A stretch of DNA of 64,000 bases from G963677325 sp963677325 (lineage in GTDB: Bacteria > Bacteroidota > Bacteroidia > Bacteroidales > Prolixibacteraceae), in assembly GCA_963677325.2 (NCBI GenBank), contig CAXXGM010000013.1, forward strand, positions 1-64,000, written 5' to 3'. The position numbers and the translations under genes are program-made. A model generated the notes under the pieces. That model searched no databases. It saw only the letters and a program-made list of their open reading frames with translations, and had not been told where the DNA came from. Every line of letters begins with the position of its first letter. Position 1 is the first letter of the stretch. Positions 34,029-43,903 of the stretch are shown piece after piece.

Positions 34029-35423
34029 TCATCTGTTCCATATCCCGATTGCCCGTCCTGATATAATTTTATAATATTGAACCGGATTTAAGATCGCGCC
34101 GGACAAATTCGTCAGACAAAGGGCTATTGCAATCCCGCATAGTCCCAAAGATTTACCTAACAATATAGCCAGAGGGATGAAAAGGATAGACACAGTCACT
34201 GTATTGATGAGCTGAGCCCTTAACTTTCCCATGCCAAAAAGAAAAGTTGAAAAACAGGTGCTCCATAAAACAATTATGGTGTACAGTCCCATCCAAAAAT
34301 TCAATTTAAATGGTATCAGGACCATATGTCCAATCCATAAATGATAGACCGCATTGGCAATAATGATTAACATCATTACACCTGCCGTGGCGATCATGGA
34401 AATTCTTATCATGCTTTTCATACTTCCCTTGATCCATTGAAGATCCCCCCGGGTAAAAGCATCGGTAGATGCCGACCACATCGGAGCAATAATAATACTG
34501 AATAGCATGGTTGCAATACCAAAATATTTGAAAGCAATGTTATATGGAGTTACCTGTTCAGGACCGAGTATACGCGAAATAATTAGATTCGATGTGCCAA
34601 AAATGATCAATCCGGATATCTGTAAAACAAAAAATTGCGCCCCCAAATTCATTAAATCTTTAGCCCGATGAGGCTTAACAGCGCTCCATTTCGGACTGTA
34701 ATTTCTAAAATAACCATAAAATGTAACCGGATAAGCGACTAATAAAATGAATACAGGCGCAGCGGAAAATGTAAGCGCTACGCGCACCAGCGTTCCATCG
34801 GTTGTTTTGGTTAAGATAAAAATGGTGATAAGCGAGAGAAGACTGCCAAGCAAGGTCAGTAAGTCATTGATGGCCGGTCTCTGTGCCGCCATATAAACAA
34901 TACCAATTATTTTAAAAAGAAAATTGATGCAAAAAAAACCAAATGAAAAAATAATCACCAGGTTCAGATCGGCCACTTTCGTGGGATCCGTATTAAGAAT
35001 TTCAGCCCAGTTGAGATAGGGTTGGAGAAGCAGAAAAACGAGAAATACGGCAATAACAATTAATGAAAGAATAAAAAAAGTGGTGCTTATATAGATCTGT
35101 CCCAGTTTTGTATTTCCTTCCGCGAAAGATTCCGTAAGGCGGTTGCGCAGGCCGTTTCCCAATCCTATATCAAAGTAGTTGATCCAAGTGAGCATTGAAC
35201 TTAGCGTCAGCCAAACTCCAAATTCATAAACCGAAAGATAATTAATTGTCAGGGGCACCAGCAATAGCGAAATCAAAATGCTGAACCCTTTTATAAGAAC
35301 AGAAAAATAAATGTTCTTTCTTACAAGTGTGCTGCGTTGGTCATTTTCTAAAATACTAAACTTACTGACTAATGAAAATAAAGCTCCCGGAAACGCCATT
35401 CTTAATTTTATGTTTTTTTCCAC
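34029..35423 (-). CDS. wzx: Polysaccharide flippase (Wzx, copy 2)
   Basis: A 464-residue MOP-superfamily membrane protein with about 12 hydrophobic segments. NYLSVYEFGVWLTLSSMLTW and FDIGLGNGLRNRL near the N terminus are typical of O-antigen and capsule flippases. It is diverged from the flippase at 14711, so the region seems to contain two export systems for two repeat units. Confidence 0.86.
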   Translation of the reverse strand: MEKNIKLRMAFPGALFSLVSKFSILENDQRSTLVRKNIYFSVLIKGFSILISLLLVPLTINYLSVYEFGVWLTLSSMLTWINYFDIGLGNGLRNRLTESFAEGNTKLGQIYISTTFFILSLIVIAVFLVFLLLQPYLNWAEILNTDPTKVADLNLVIIFSFGFFCINFLFKIIGIVYMAAQRPAINDLLTLLGSLLSLITIFILTKTTDGTLVRVALTFSAAPVFILLVAYPVTFYGYFRNYSPKWSAVKPHRAKDLMNLGAQFFVLQISGLIIFGTSNLIISRILGPEQVTPYNIAFKYFGIATMLFSIIIAPMWSASTDAFTRGDLQWIKGSMKSMIRISMIATAGVMMLIIIANAVYHLWIGHMVLIPFKLNFWMGLYTIIVLWSTCFSTFLFGMGKLRAQLINTVTVSILFIPLAILLGKSLGLCGIAIALCLTNLSGAILNPVQYYKIISGRAIGIWNR

Positions 35424-35425
35424 AA

Positions 35426-35495
35426 ATTAACCATTAACCATTATCCATTATCCATTATCCATTATCCATTATCCATTATCCATTATCCATTAATT
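35426..35495. repeat. Heptanucleotide array (ATTATCC)x10
   Basis: Ten 7-bp units, of which seven are exact ATTATCC, ending at the stop codon of the downstream Wzi gene (35495-35497). On the coding strand each unit contains TAATGG, that is, overlapping stop and start triplets. Confidence 0.88.
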
Positions 35496-37192
35496 CAAAA
35501 TCTATACGATATGCCGATTTGTGCCTGAAAATTATAAACATTGATTCCCGGTTCAAAGAATTTTCCGGAGTTTGGATTTTTGGCACGATAGAAAAATTGA
35601 TTGTTATACGTAAGTATATTCTCCAGTCTGGATGATAAAAGCAAATTGTGCCAATTCCATTCAATGATTCCCGTTGCGCTCATATCGACCCAATTTGCAC
35701 GGTTATCTTTAATGATCAGATGATGAAAATCATTGTTGTGCACATATCGTTCAAACTGGACACCAATGATTTTCAAACCTTTTACCCAGCTAACGGAAAG
35801 TGATTGCATGTTACTGCCGGGACCGATTCCTGCTCCTAAAAGCTGACCATTATTAGTGTAGCCATGATAAGTAACCTGACTGGTATACAGGTAACGATAA
35901 GGTACATCCGGATTCGCATTGGTTTGCTCTAATTGTGTGAGTTCCAAATTTACCTGAATGTATTGACCTTTATGTCGATTTAGTTCCAACATCTTCCGAA
36001 GACCGAAAATATAAGCCCGGCTATATCCCAATTGAAGGATTAAATCCCTTCCATTATAAGGGGCATCTTCCCGCATATATTCAAAATAAACTTCGGCCTT
36101 CTCCGGAACACAAAGCCATCGAACGAATACTGATTCGCGTTGATCTCCAGCCTTGGGGCGCTCCGGATTATCGTAGTTATTTTTCCTCTCCAGTGGGAAA
36201 AAGACAGGAAACAATGCCTTGAAACTGCTATCCTTTTCTCCTCCATATTTGGTGAAACTCTTGGTTAATCCAATAAAAAGACCTGGAACCCATTTTGGCT
36301 GATAGCTCAGAACCGCAGCATTTATATAACGCCAATCCTTTCTTTTGGGAAGATAGATGGAGTATCCCAGGTAAGTACGACTGGTATCCGGCACATCAAA
36401 ACCTGAATTTTCCAGTCTACCGGCAATGATCTGTCCTTCAAATGAGCCTGCCGGAGTTCGTATCGGTTTTACTGTATTAAGAGTATAGTGAGAAAATCCA
36501 TCAGCGGTATTACTCATTACCAGAGAATTCCGCAACCCGGGACCCCACCATAGATTCTCGTTGGATAACCCGATGGAGGCGGGTCCAAAAGTCAAACGGA
36601 TACTGCTCTGACCTAACGAAAATTTACTGTAAGGCGTGTTTCCAAACTTCTCCGGAAGATCGCTGAAGACCTGAACCTGATAATATTCATACCATACCTG
36701 GTCTCGCATTTCTTTATAAAATCCCTGATAATCCTGGTTTTGTGCATGTATATATTCCGGCCGGAATTGAACGCTCAGTGGACCGTATTTTGCAAAAAAA
36801 CCTCCGCTTACCATTGTTTGATATCCCCTGGCTGGAATCATAGCTCCATCGTTCAAACTGTATGGATGATCGGAATTGTATTGCAATTGCCTGGTAAAGG
36901 GCAGGATTTGTACCATTCCCCTCTCTTTTGCAAAATGAAAAATGCCATTTTCCTTGTTCCATCGATCCTTTTCCAGTGTTTTAAAAGGATCGAAGGTATT
37001 GCTGACCTTCATTGACTGCACCGGAAAGATTGGCCGCGAGGTAAAAGAGATGGATGAATCAATCTCACCAACAAGCTGGCCCCTTCTGTAGGCATCTTCC
37101 AATAAATGAGTTCCCACCGGCAGCGATTGGGCTAAAGCATGCTTTTGCAGATTTATTATAAAGACAAATAAAATGATACAATAGATCTTCAT
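35495..37192 (-). CDS. wzi: Capsule assembly protein Wzi (copy 2)
   Basis: A 565-residue Wzi-family outer-membrane protein with a signal peptide (MKIYCIILFVFIINLQKHAL, then AQS). PARGYQTMVSGGFFAKYGPL, the SSIRLTFGPASIGLSNENLW segment, GAGIGPGSNMQSLSVSWVKG and the C-terminal aromatic (GISYRF) are shared with copy 1 at 27096. Two Wzi proteins in one region agree with two polysaccharide systems or a duplicated attachment module. Confidence 0.9.
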   Translation of the reverse strand: MKIYCIILFVFIINLQKHALAQSLPVGTHLLEDAYRRGQLVGEIDSSISFTSRPIFPVQSMKVSNTFDPFKTLEKDRWNKENGIFHFAKERGMVQILPFTRQLQYNSDHPYSLNDGAMIPARGYQTMVSGGFFAKYGPLSVQFRPEYIHAQNQDYQGFYKEMRDQVWYEYYQVQVFSDLPEKFGNTPYSKFSLGQSSIRLTFGPASIGLSNENLWWGPGLRNSLVMSNTADGFSHYTLNTVKPIRTPAGSFEGQIIAGRLENSGFDVPDTSRTYLGYSIYLPKRKDWRYINAAVLSYQPKWVPGLFIGLTKSFTKYGGEKDSSFKALFPVFFPLERKNNYDNPERPKAGDQRESVFVRWLCVPEKAEVYFEYMREDAPYNGRDLILQLGYSRAYIFGLRKMLELNRHKGQYIQVNLELTQLEQTNANPDVPYRYLYTSQVTYHGYTNNGQLLGAGIGPGSNMQSLSVSWVKGLKIIGVQFERYVHNNDFHHLIIKDNRANWVDMSATGIIEWNWHNLLLSSRLENILTYNNQFFYRAKNPNSGKFFEPGINVYNFQAQIGISYRF

Positions 37193-37300
37193 TCTGCGGT
37201 TGCTCTTTCTATATCAGGTTTTATCCGTTTTCTATATTCCAAATGGTAATTCAACGGCCCAGTTTCTGTAATCAAGATTCAATGTTGTTTGGTTATCCAT

Positions 37301-37443
37301 TGCCGTCTGCTTTAGCTGACGGATGAAGATGCAGGTTCAAAAGGCTTTAGCCGAATTTTATTAAACACATCAATGCGGCTAAAGCCACTTAGAATTCAAT
37401 CATCTTCTAATTCAATCATCTTCCGTCAGCTAAAGCTGACGGC
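37301..37443. repeat. Nested-hairpin REP-like element, copy 1
   Basis: The ends ccgtctgctttagctgacgg (37303-37322) and ccgtcagctaaagctgacgg (37423-37442) are each palindromic and pair with each other. The middle has ggctttagcc and gcggctaaagcc. A sister element is at 62647-62776. It overlaps the last ~9 codons of the epimerase gene. Confidence 0.85.
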
Positions 37444-38432
37444 AAAGAATACTGATCCCCTTCATCCGGACTTCCATCCCCAAACTCAAAATGCACCGTC
37501 CTGTCCAGACCTTCATCCAAAGTAAACGGCGGAACAAAATCAGAATTATGCACTAAAGCAGCATTCAACTGGGTCGGCACACAAAATTTTTTAATTCTCT
37601 CGCTTGTAATCCGGAATTTGATTCCGGTTAAAGAAGAAACGACATCAAAACTTAATCCACCAATTCGCCCAAGCCAGTAGGGAAATCGAACAGCGGGTAA
37701 TTTTTTATTTAAACTTTTTTCTACCTGTATCACCAATTCATTCATTGTCAGATCAGGTTGATCCGCATAATTTATGATCCGGTAACCCGGTTCACTCGTT
37801 TTGATACAATAATGAATAAACGCTGCGTTATTACCCACATAAGCCATGGATTTCCGGTTATTCCCTTTACCAACCATCAAAAATTTCCCTGAGGCTATCT
37901 GTCTGAGAAGATTGTAAACATTCCCCCTGTTATTTTCCCCAAATACAGCTGCAGAACGAATAATCGTAAGAGAATGGTTTTGCGGATCTTTTTTTTGCCA
38001 TTTTATTAATATCTTCTCTGCTTCAAGTTTACTTTTGCCATAAGGACTGCTGGGTTCAGGGGTACTATTTTCATCCGGATTATTCTTTTGGAGACCATAG
38101 ACCGCCGCAGAACTGGTAAAAATAATATTCCGGATTCCCATTTCTTCAATCGCCTCAATCACATTTTTTGTGCCATTCACATTGACATCATAATAAAGAT
38201 TTACAGGAGTTACATCATCACGGTGCTCTGCGGCCAGAAGGACAACAGTATCCGCTGTGGGAATAATTACATTTTTGAGATCTTTGTTCCTGATATCAAA
38301 TAGCGATGTAATGTCATTGAATCTGGCGCTGGGAGCTTTGTCGATATTGAAACAATTCTGACTTCCGATCAAATCAATAAGCCTGGTACCTATAAATCCG
38401 GATCCGCCAATTAAAACAAGTTTCTTCATCAA
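37416..38432 (-). CDS. NAD-dependent epimerase/dehydratase
   Basis: A 338-residue extended SDR with GGSGFIGTRLIDLIG at the N terminus, the Ser in TSSAAVYG and the active YxxxK in SPYGKSKLEAEKIL. It is short for UDP-glucose epimerases and resembles the group that epimerises or reduces nucleotide- or lipid-linked amino sugars, but I cannot fix the substrate. The family's natural C terminus would be around TVHFEF; the following ~20 residues (GDGSPDEGDQYSLPSALADG) run into a REP-like hairpin. Confidence 0.8.
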   Translation of the reverse strand: MMKKLVLIGGSGFIGTRLIDLIGSQNCFNIDKAPSARFNDITSLFDIRNKDLKNVIIPTADTVVLLAAEHRDDVTPVNLYYDVNVNGTKNVIEAIEEMGIRNIIFTSSAAVYGLQKNNPDENSTPEPSSPYGKSKLEAEKILIKWQKKDPQNHSLTIIRSAAVFGENNRGNVYNLLRQIASGKFLMVGKGNNRKSMAYVGNNAAFIHYCIKTSEPGYRIINYADQPDLTMNELVIQVEKSLNKKLPAVRFPYWLGRIGGLSFDVVSSLTGIKFRITSERIKKFCVPTQLNAALVHNSDFVPPFTLDEGLDRTVHFEFGDGSPDEGDQYSLPSALADGR

Positions 38433-38461
38433 TCAATTTTCGTAATTTCTAAAGGACAGAT

Positions 38462-38489
38462 ATTCGTAATTCCTAATTCGTAATTATTT
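38462..38489. repeat. Short heptanucleotide array (ATTCGTA)x4
   Basis: Units ATTCGTA, ATTCCTA, ATTCGTA, ATTATTT end three bases before the stop codon of the next gene (38492). Confidence 0.6.
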
Positions 38490-38491
38490 TT

Positions 38492-39304
38492 TTACCTGTG
38501 CAAAATCTTATAAACCAGTTTTATTCCCCATAAAGGGAACAATCTTGGGATAGCTCTGAATATAAGATTTTTTAAATAGTCAGCGTAACTGAAAAATTTT
38601 ATATCCAGAAATTCTTTAAGCAATTTCAACTCCTGAATGAATAGTTTTAATCCATGCCTGCGGGAATACATCTTATTCCCAATTCTTACCAGGACAAGAT
38701 TCTCCGGGATGTTGGCGATAACCGAACCTTTCATCAGCATTCTTACCCATAAATGATAATCTTCATAACCATTGAAAGATTGGTAGTTGCCAGCCTTCAT
38801 AACCGCAGATTTCCTGAATACCACCGTTACATGATTTAAAGGATTTCTTCTTTTTGCAAAAAAGATCAATTCTTCAAATTCGAGAGGAAGCCTGCGGAAA
38901 GAACAGATGTGTTCCGATGATGTCTTGAATTCAGCAATACCAGCTCCAAGAATATCAATCCCGGGATGTTCACTAAGATATCCTATTTGTTTTTCGAACC
39001 TTTCCGGAATTGAGATATCATCCCCATCCATCCTGGCAATCAATTCATTGCTGCAGATATCCAGTCCTTTTGATAATGCGACTCCAAGTCCACTATGTTT
39101 TTCGAGATTATAAACCTTTAAAGGAGCATCCACTTTGAAAATCCTGATTACTTCATAAAGCACTTCGGTAAGTGGACCATCACATACCAGTACAATTTCT
39201 GAGGGCTTCAGTGTCTGTTGAAACCAAATACTTTCCAGGGCCAGCCGGAGGTATTCAGGATTTTCCTTATGATAAACTGATATTAAAACTGAAAAAGGAG
39301 GCAA
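38492..39304 (-). CDS. GT2 glycosyltransferase
   Basis: A 270-residue GT-A protein. It starts MPPFSVLISVYHKENPEY, has EHSGLGVALSKGLDICS-like spacing (SGLGVALSKGLD) and the metal-binding DGDD in ARMDGDDISIPER. The glycine-rich GYEDYHLWVRMLMKG is the acceptor-side motif. It probably adds a hexose or amino sugar to the second repeat unit. Confidence 0.85.
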   Translation of the reverse strand: MPPFSVLISVYHKENPEYLRLALESIWFQQTLKPSEIVLVCDGPLTEVLYEVIRIFKVDAPLKVYNLEKHSGLGVALSKGLDICSNELIARMDGDDISIPERFEKQIGYLSEHPGIDILGAGIAEFKTSSEHICSFRRLPLEFEELIFFAKRRNPLNHVTVVFRKSAVMKAGNYQSFNGYEDYHLWVRMLMKGSVIANIPENLVLVRIGNKMYSRRHGLKLFIQELKLLKEFLDIKFFSYADYLKNLIFRAIPRLFPLWGIKLVYKILHR

Positions 39305-39390
39305 AATTTCAAAAAATAGGTTACAATAATTAATAATACGATTTACGAATCAGAACAGTAAAACCGTTGATGTAGTGTTCTGATTTAAGA

Positions 39391-40227
39391 TTAAAACAAA
39401 CTTCTGCTTAATCGTACGGCCTTGTCATGAAATGTCTTACCTCCCATGACATACAATAACCGGTGGACATTTTGTTTTAATCTGAATTTTATTCCTTTCT
39501 TCAACCAGTTTCCATCAAAATGATGCACTGCAACAGTGTTGCCGGTTAAATTAATTTTATGGAAATAGATGTTCTTCGGAGAGAAATATTCAAAAGGATA
39601 GATCGTTATTCCGTGTTCACTTATTTCCTGGTATATACCATTTCTTTTATAATCAAAACATGCTTCGGCCTTTTTACCAAAAATAATGGGCAAAGGTACG
39701 GTATCAAATTTCCCGTCTGGCTTAATGAACTGCCGATCTTCATAATATTCCAACAGCTTACTCAGAATTGAATGACCAGGTTCTGATCCCATAATAGCAG
39801 GGTCGAGATCATTTTGAAAATCGAAACCAATAAAAAATCTTGAATCCAAAAACCGGTCGAAAGAACCTAAAACTTCAACATCTGCGTCCAGATAAATTCC
39901 TCCATACTTATTCAAGGCATAAACTCTTATGAAATCAGCCGCAAAAGCGTATTTTTTTGCATGAATGGTTTGTCTAAGCCATATGTTATTAGTCTTTAAG
40001 ACCTTCTTTCCCTCGTCTATCAACCGGTCCACCGGTTTTTCCTTCTCATCATCCGGTGGTGTAGCCTTCCAGTCGCTTATTTCAAAGTCTAACGCAACTT
40101 TTCTTAAGTCCCACAGAATAAATTCATAATCCGGAAGCTTTATTTTCCACGAATCAATGCAATTCCTGATCAATTCCGGGTAAGATTCTCCACTCAACCA
40201 ACAATAATGAATAATCTTAGGTATCAA
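39391..40227 (-). CDS. Glycosyltransferase with DXD motif (Gly_transf_sug / capsular polysaccharide type)
   Basis: A 278-residue protein starting MIPKIIHYCWLSGESYP. YALNKYGGIYLDADVEVLGS carries the DxD (DAD) metal site of GT32-like capsular glycosyltransferases, and the nearby PAIMGSEPGHSI also fits. It is expected to use a UDP- or GDP-sugar in the cytoplasm. It lies between a GT2 and a GT4 gene in the right-hand block. Confidence 0.85.
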   Translation of the reverse strand: MIPKIIHYCWLSGESYPELIRNCIDSWKIKLPDYEFILWDLRKVALDFEISDWKATPPDDEKEKPVDRLIDEGKKVLKTNNIWLRQTIHAKKYAFAADFIRVYALNKYGGIYLDADVEVLGSFDRFLDSRFFIGFDFQNDLDPAIMGSEPGHSILSKLLEYYEDRQFIKPDGKFDTVPLPIIFGKKAEACFDYKRNGIYQEISEHGITIYPFEYFSPKNIYFHKINLTGNTVAVHHFDGNWLKKGIKFRLKQNVHRLLYVMGGKTFHDKAVRLSRSLF

Positions 40228-40296
40228 GGTCTATAATATCTTAAATAAATATCCGTTTGCTTTCTAATTGAGATTTTTCTTTGTCAAATGTTGTAA

Positions 40297-40352
40297 TTAA
40301 TGGTCATTAATGGCACAATGACCCACAATGACCATTAATGACTTAATGACAC
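40297..40352. repeat. AATGACCATTAATGAC-type inverted repeat
   Basis: The words aatggtcattaatgg and ccattaatgac face each other, with acacaatgac copies between. The same tgaccattaatgac word is the core of the 25-bp tandem array at 47454-47578. Confidence 0.55.
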
Positions 40353-40396
40353 AATCTATAAACGTTAGACAAACATACCCGGATAATTTTTTAATC

Positions 40397-41473
40397 TTAA
40401 TTCCTGATTTCCTCGAACAACTCTTCCCATTTTTCATAAATTCTTTCGGGGAAAAATTTCTTAACATTCTCCCGGGCGTTGAGACCAAATTCTTTCCTTT
40501 TAGAAAAATCAGCACATAATTCAGAAACTCTAAAGGACATTTCTTTAATGTCAAAATCTCCAATAAGATAGCCGTCCTTACAATTATTAATTATCTCGGA
40601 TGGTCCAGTTTCGCAGTTAAAGGAAACGATCGGCAATCCGCAGGCCTGCGCCTCGAGCAAAACCATTGGTAGAGCTTCTGTCCGGGAGGTCATCAGATAA
40701 AGCGAAGCATCAAGATACTGATCGATAATATTATTGGTTGGCGGAAGTATTTCAACGCGTTCCTTTAAACCGCTCGTTTCAATTCTGGTAATAATTGATT
40801 TTTTCAGGGGACCTTCACCGATAATTCTAAGTACCCAATCCGGATGTTGAATCGTGAAAATTTCAAAAAAATCCAATAAAAGATCAAATCCCTTGTTATA
40901 ATCCATTCTTCCTATGGCCAACAATCGCTTATTTTCTAATAGTGCAGGTTGTTCCGGATAGAATGAGACAGAATTGGGAATAACAAAGCTATTGGGGTTG
41001 AGCCTTTTTAATTTTGGGTGATCATGCTCCGTTAAAGAAATTACAGCATCCAATCTATGGAAAAACAATCTTCTGAATAATACCCAAAAATGTTTCGGGG
41101 CAGAATAGGACGTATGTTGACAACCAATGGTTTTAAAAAAGTTTCCTTTAGCTATTAAAGCTGCTAATAAACTGATATAGGTGGTTCCAACCCCAAGAAG
41201 GATCGCCTTCTCAGAAAATTTACTGAAAAACCGGTTTACGATGAAAATGGATGCGATTTTTTGAGGAATATTAAAGCCATTCCTGAAATTAAAATTCAAA
41301 TATTTTAGGACGATCCGATTATCAATATTGAAGATCCTGCCCAATTTTTGCCTTGATAATGACACAATCGTAATAGCGTGACCTTTATCAACCAGAAAAT
41401 TAGCCATGTTCACCGCAACTCTTTCTGACCCGCTAACCAGATGAATGTCAAGGACCAGAAAAACTATATTCAT
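40397..41473 (-). CDS. GT4-family glycosyltransferase
   Basis: A 358-residue GT-B enzyme. The acceptor domain has HLVSGSERVAVNMANFLVDK, and the donor domain has AIGRMDYNKGFDLLLDFFEI, IIGEGPLKKSI and the E-x7-E in SRTEALPMVLLEAQACGLPI. It starts 26 bp inside the polymerase gene, indicating coupling. Its stop codon is in an AT-rich degenerate heptamer stretch. Confidence 0.88.
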   Translation of the reverse strand: MNIVFLVLDIHLVSGSERVAVNMANFLVDKGHAITIVSLSRQKLGRIFNIDNRIVLKYLNFNFRNGFNIPQKIASIFIVNRFFSKFSEKAILLGVGTTYISLLAALIAKGNFFKTIGCQHTSYSAPKHFWVLFRRLFFHRLDAVISLTEHDHPKLKRLNPNSFVIPNSVSFYPEQPALLENKRLLAIGRMDYNKGFDLLLDFFEIFTIQHPDWVLRIIGEGPLKKSIITRIETSGLKERVEILPPTNNIIDQYLDASLYLMTSRTEALPMVLLEAQACGLPIVSFNCETGPSEIINNCKDGYLIGDFDIKEMSFRVSELCADFSKRKEFGLNARENVKKFFPERIYEKWEELFEEIRN

Positions 41474-42599
41474 TTTTGATGCAGTTGTTTTCGGTTGATT
41501 TCTCTCTAAACCTTAAGATATTAAGCATAAAGAGAATAAATATCATTTCGAAGCTGGGTACTAAAAGAAATCGTACCCAAAGAATAAGGGTATAGAATAA
41601 TATTGGAATAAAATACTCAATATTTGAATAGTTTGTTAAATTTTTAAAAATAGGAAATGAAATTAAGGAAAAGCATAGTAGTGCAACAATTCCAAACTCT
41701 ATGATCCCGTCATATAATTCATTGTGGGGTATGATGGCCACTTTATTCATCTTAATGTAATTCTCAACGGAGCCGGAACCGAATAATACATTCGAGTCAA
41801 ATGGATCATTATAGATGGTAGCGATTTCCAATGTATTGGCATGAAAACGCAATTTATTCGATCCGTCATTCAAGGTCACAACTCTGCTGATGCCGGCAGA
41901 ATCGGAATCAATTTCCGGCCGGATATTAGCTACATACCAAATAGAAAAGATTGATAGTATGATGTAACCTGCAACTGCAATAATAACAGCATTAGGTTTC
42001 TGAAACCAGATTTTAAAATATCTTTTAAGAAAACGGACCAGGTAAAACAGGATGATGCTGAATATCAATAATCTGCTTAGCGTCAGAAAAGATAAGGTTA
42101 TTACAAAGATTTTACCATTTTTATTTTTAAGAATATCTGAAAAGATAAAAAAGAGGAAAAGGTAAGCTCCTGATAGATTGATCTCGTATCCCAATTTTGG
42201 TCTACCATCAGATGATGAATAAAACAAAAACTGTATTAAAATTGAAAGAATGCAGGCTACATAAATATAGTTCAGATTAATCTTACGAATCGGGGTTAAA
42301 TCGAAAAAAAGATGTGGAAAGCAGAGCAGACCAAACAAACAAAAATAAGCATTGATGAAGGAAGTCTGAATCGTTCCTCTAAAAGCCATTGTCACCACCA
42401 GGATTCCTCCCGAAACAACAAACCAAAGCGTTCTTGCAGCTATTTCTTTTTTTAATAAGAGGGCAAAATAAATGATAACAAATGATAAGCCAATTAAAAT
42501 CCTGAAAGGTTTTTGTAGCCCATTATGATCCGGTAATACAAAAAAAACAATCAGCATTCCAACGAAAAGGAGAAATCCTATGTAGCTGGATTTAATCAT
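41448..42599 (-). CDS. wzy: Wzy-like polysaccharide polymerase
   Basis: A 383-residue membrane protein with about ten hydrophobic segments. A periplasmic loop carries KVAIIPHNELYDGIIEFGI, where the PHNELYDGIIEFG stretch corresponds to the H-N-x-x-L...E-x-G signature of O-antigen polymerases and ligases. It is placed between Wzz and a GT4 in the right block and is therefore the probable polymerase for the second glycan. Confidence 0.78.
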   Translation of the reverse strand: MIKSSYIGFLLFVGMLIVFFVLPDHNGLQKPFRILIGLSFVIIYFALLLKKEIAARTLWFVVSGGILVVTMAFRGTIQTSFINAYFCLFGLLCFPHLFFDLTPIRKINLNYIYVACILSILIQFLFYSSSDGRPKLGYEINLSGAYLFLFFIFSDILKNKNGKIFVITLSFLTLSRLLIFSIILFYLVRFLKRYFKIWFQKPNAVIIAVAGYIILSIFSIWYVANIRPEIDSDSAGISRVVTLNDGSNKLRFHANTLEIATIYNDPFDSNVLFGSGSVENYIKMNKVAIIPHNELYDGIIEFGIVALLCFSLISFPIFKNLTNYSNIEYFIPILFYTLILWVRFLLVPSFEMIFILFMLNILRFREKSTENNCIKNEYSFSGP

Positions 42600-42626
42600 C
42601 TTAATCCTAACAAAATCTTAATTCAT

Positions 42627-43733
42627 TCAACTGTTAATGGTGCGCCACTTTCTTCTGAGTTGGTCGGCATAGTCACGACTGAAAACAATCACCAAACCAA
42701 TGATTAATCCGATAAAAGTAAAAATTACTATAATAAAAGGACGGTTAGGCTTAGATTTCTCGGAGGGAACAGAAACCGGCTTGATTATTGTAAAAACCGG
42801 AGTCTCTTCTTTGATCTCAATTTTTGCTTGTTCCAATTTTTTAGCAAGCTCAGAATAAACTCCATAAATCAATGAATATTCTCCGGACAATTGTTCCTGC
42901 CTTGTCCGTGCAAGGGCAGTTGATACATTTTTATTCTGGTCACGAAAAATAGCTAATTCTTTCTGCGCTTGTTCATATTTTTGTTTTGCTTCGTTATAAC
43001 GCTGCAGGATGAAATCGTGATTTGCCTGTGCCTTTTTAATTCTAAATTCAGTAATATAACGTTGCAGCAACAGTTGTACATTTTTTGTCAACTGTGCTGC
43101 TGCATAAGCTTCAGGCAAACTGCAATGGATGGTGATATATCCATCTTTATCATTAATATTGACCCCTATTGTTTCAGTCATCAAATTTTGAACTTCTACC
43201 TGCTTATCAGTAAGGTCATAAATCACATCCTTGGTTTCCGGATAAACTTTTCCTGAATTTCCTTTTATCGCTTTCCTGATAAGGGAGGGTAAACCAAAAG
43301 TGTATTTAATAAGAGGATTTGTTTGTTTAACTTTAGTGTAATAGTCAAATAGAGTTACAGTACCCTCCTGACCGGCAAAATTTAACGGAACATTCATCAA
43401 CTCCAACTGAAAAGGGACGCTGGAAATAATCTGGGGATAGGTACTGGGAGCTAACTCTGATCCTCCTATTGTGCTTAGACTGATGCCGGCCATCGCAGCT
43501 AACCCGGAAAGCGGACTCAATTTTGATTTCTGGTCCGTAATCTGGGGTACCATCGTTGAGGATGCCCTGTATTCTTTCGGGCTCAGGAATGCAATCAGTA
43601 TTCCAATTATCAGAGAGACGAACGTAATTTTAATCACGATGTAACGCCCCTGCCATAATTTCTGTGCAAGAAAAATAAAATCAACTTCACTGTCCTGTTC
43701 GATTGACATAGGTATTTTATTTTCTTTTGTCAT
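42627..43733 (-). CDS. wzz: Wzz-type chain-length determinant protein (copy 2)
   Basis: A 368-residue polysaccharide co-polymerase with TM1 in FVSLIIGILIAFLSPKEY and TM2 after PVSVPSEKSKPNRPF near residue 335. The middle is helical and glutamine/lysine-rich. It shares GLAAMAGISL, YPQIISSVPFQLELMNVPL and ETPVFTIIKPVSVP with the Wzz at 25774. It lies directly downstream of the Wza gene, so it probably forms the export complex with it. Confidence 0.88.
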   Translation of the reverse strand: MTKENKIPMSIEQDSEVDFIFLAQKLWQGRYIVIKITFVSLIIGILIAFLSPKEYRASSTMVPQITDQKSKLSPLSGLAAMAGISLSTIGGSELAPSTYPQIISSVPFQLELMNVPLNFAGQEGTVTLFDYYTKVKQTNPLIKYTFGLPSLIRKAIKGNSGKVYPETKDVIYDLTDKQVEVQNLMTETIGVNINDKDGYITIHCSLPEAYAAAQLTKNVQLLLQRYITEFRIKKAQANHDFILQRYNEAKQKYEQAQKELAIFRDQNKNVSTALARTRQEQLSGEYSLIYGVYSELAKKLEQAKIEIKEETPVFTIIKPVSVPSEKSKPNRPFIIVIFTFIGLIIGLVIVFSRDYADQLRRKWRTINS

Positions 43734-43903
43734 TTTTAATCATAATGAGGTAATGAACCGTTCACCATTCACTGTTTTTTCACTCCTCCTATTTGTGTTC
43801 ATTTATGTAAGATTTGTGTCTGTTTGTGGATAAACTTTCTTCTCTTTTCCGCAAATTCACACAAATGAAAATACAAATAAATAAATGCTTTCGTAATTTC
43901 TAT

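Noticed and set aside
37301..37443. Rho-independent terminator
   Set aside because: The palindromes lack a following T-run and recur at 62647 as a dispersed element, so it is better called a REP-like repeat.
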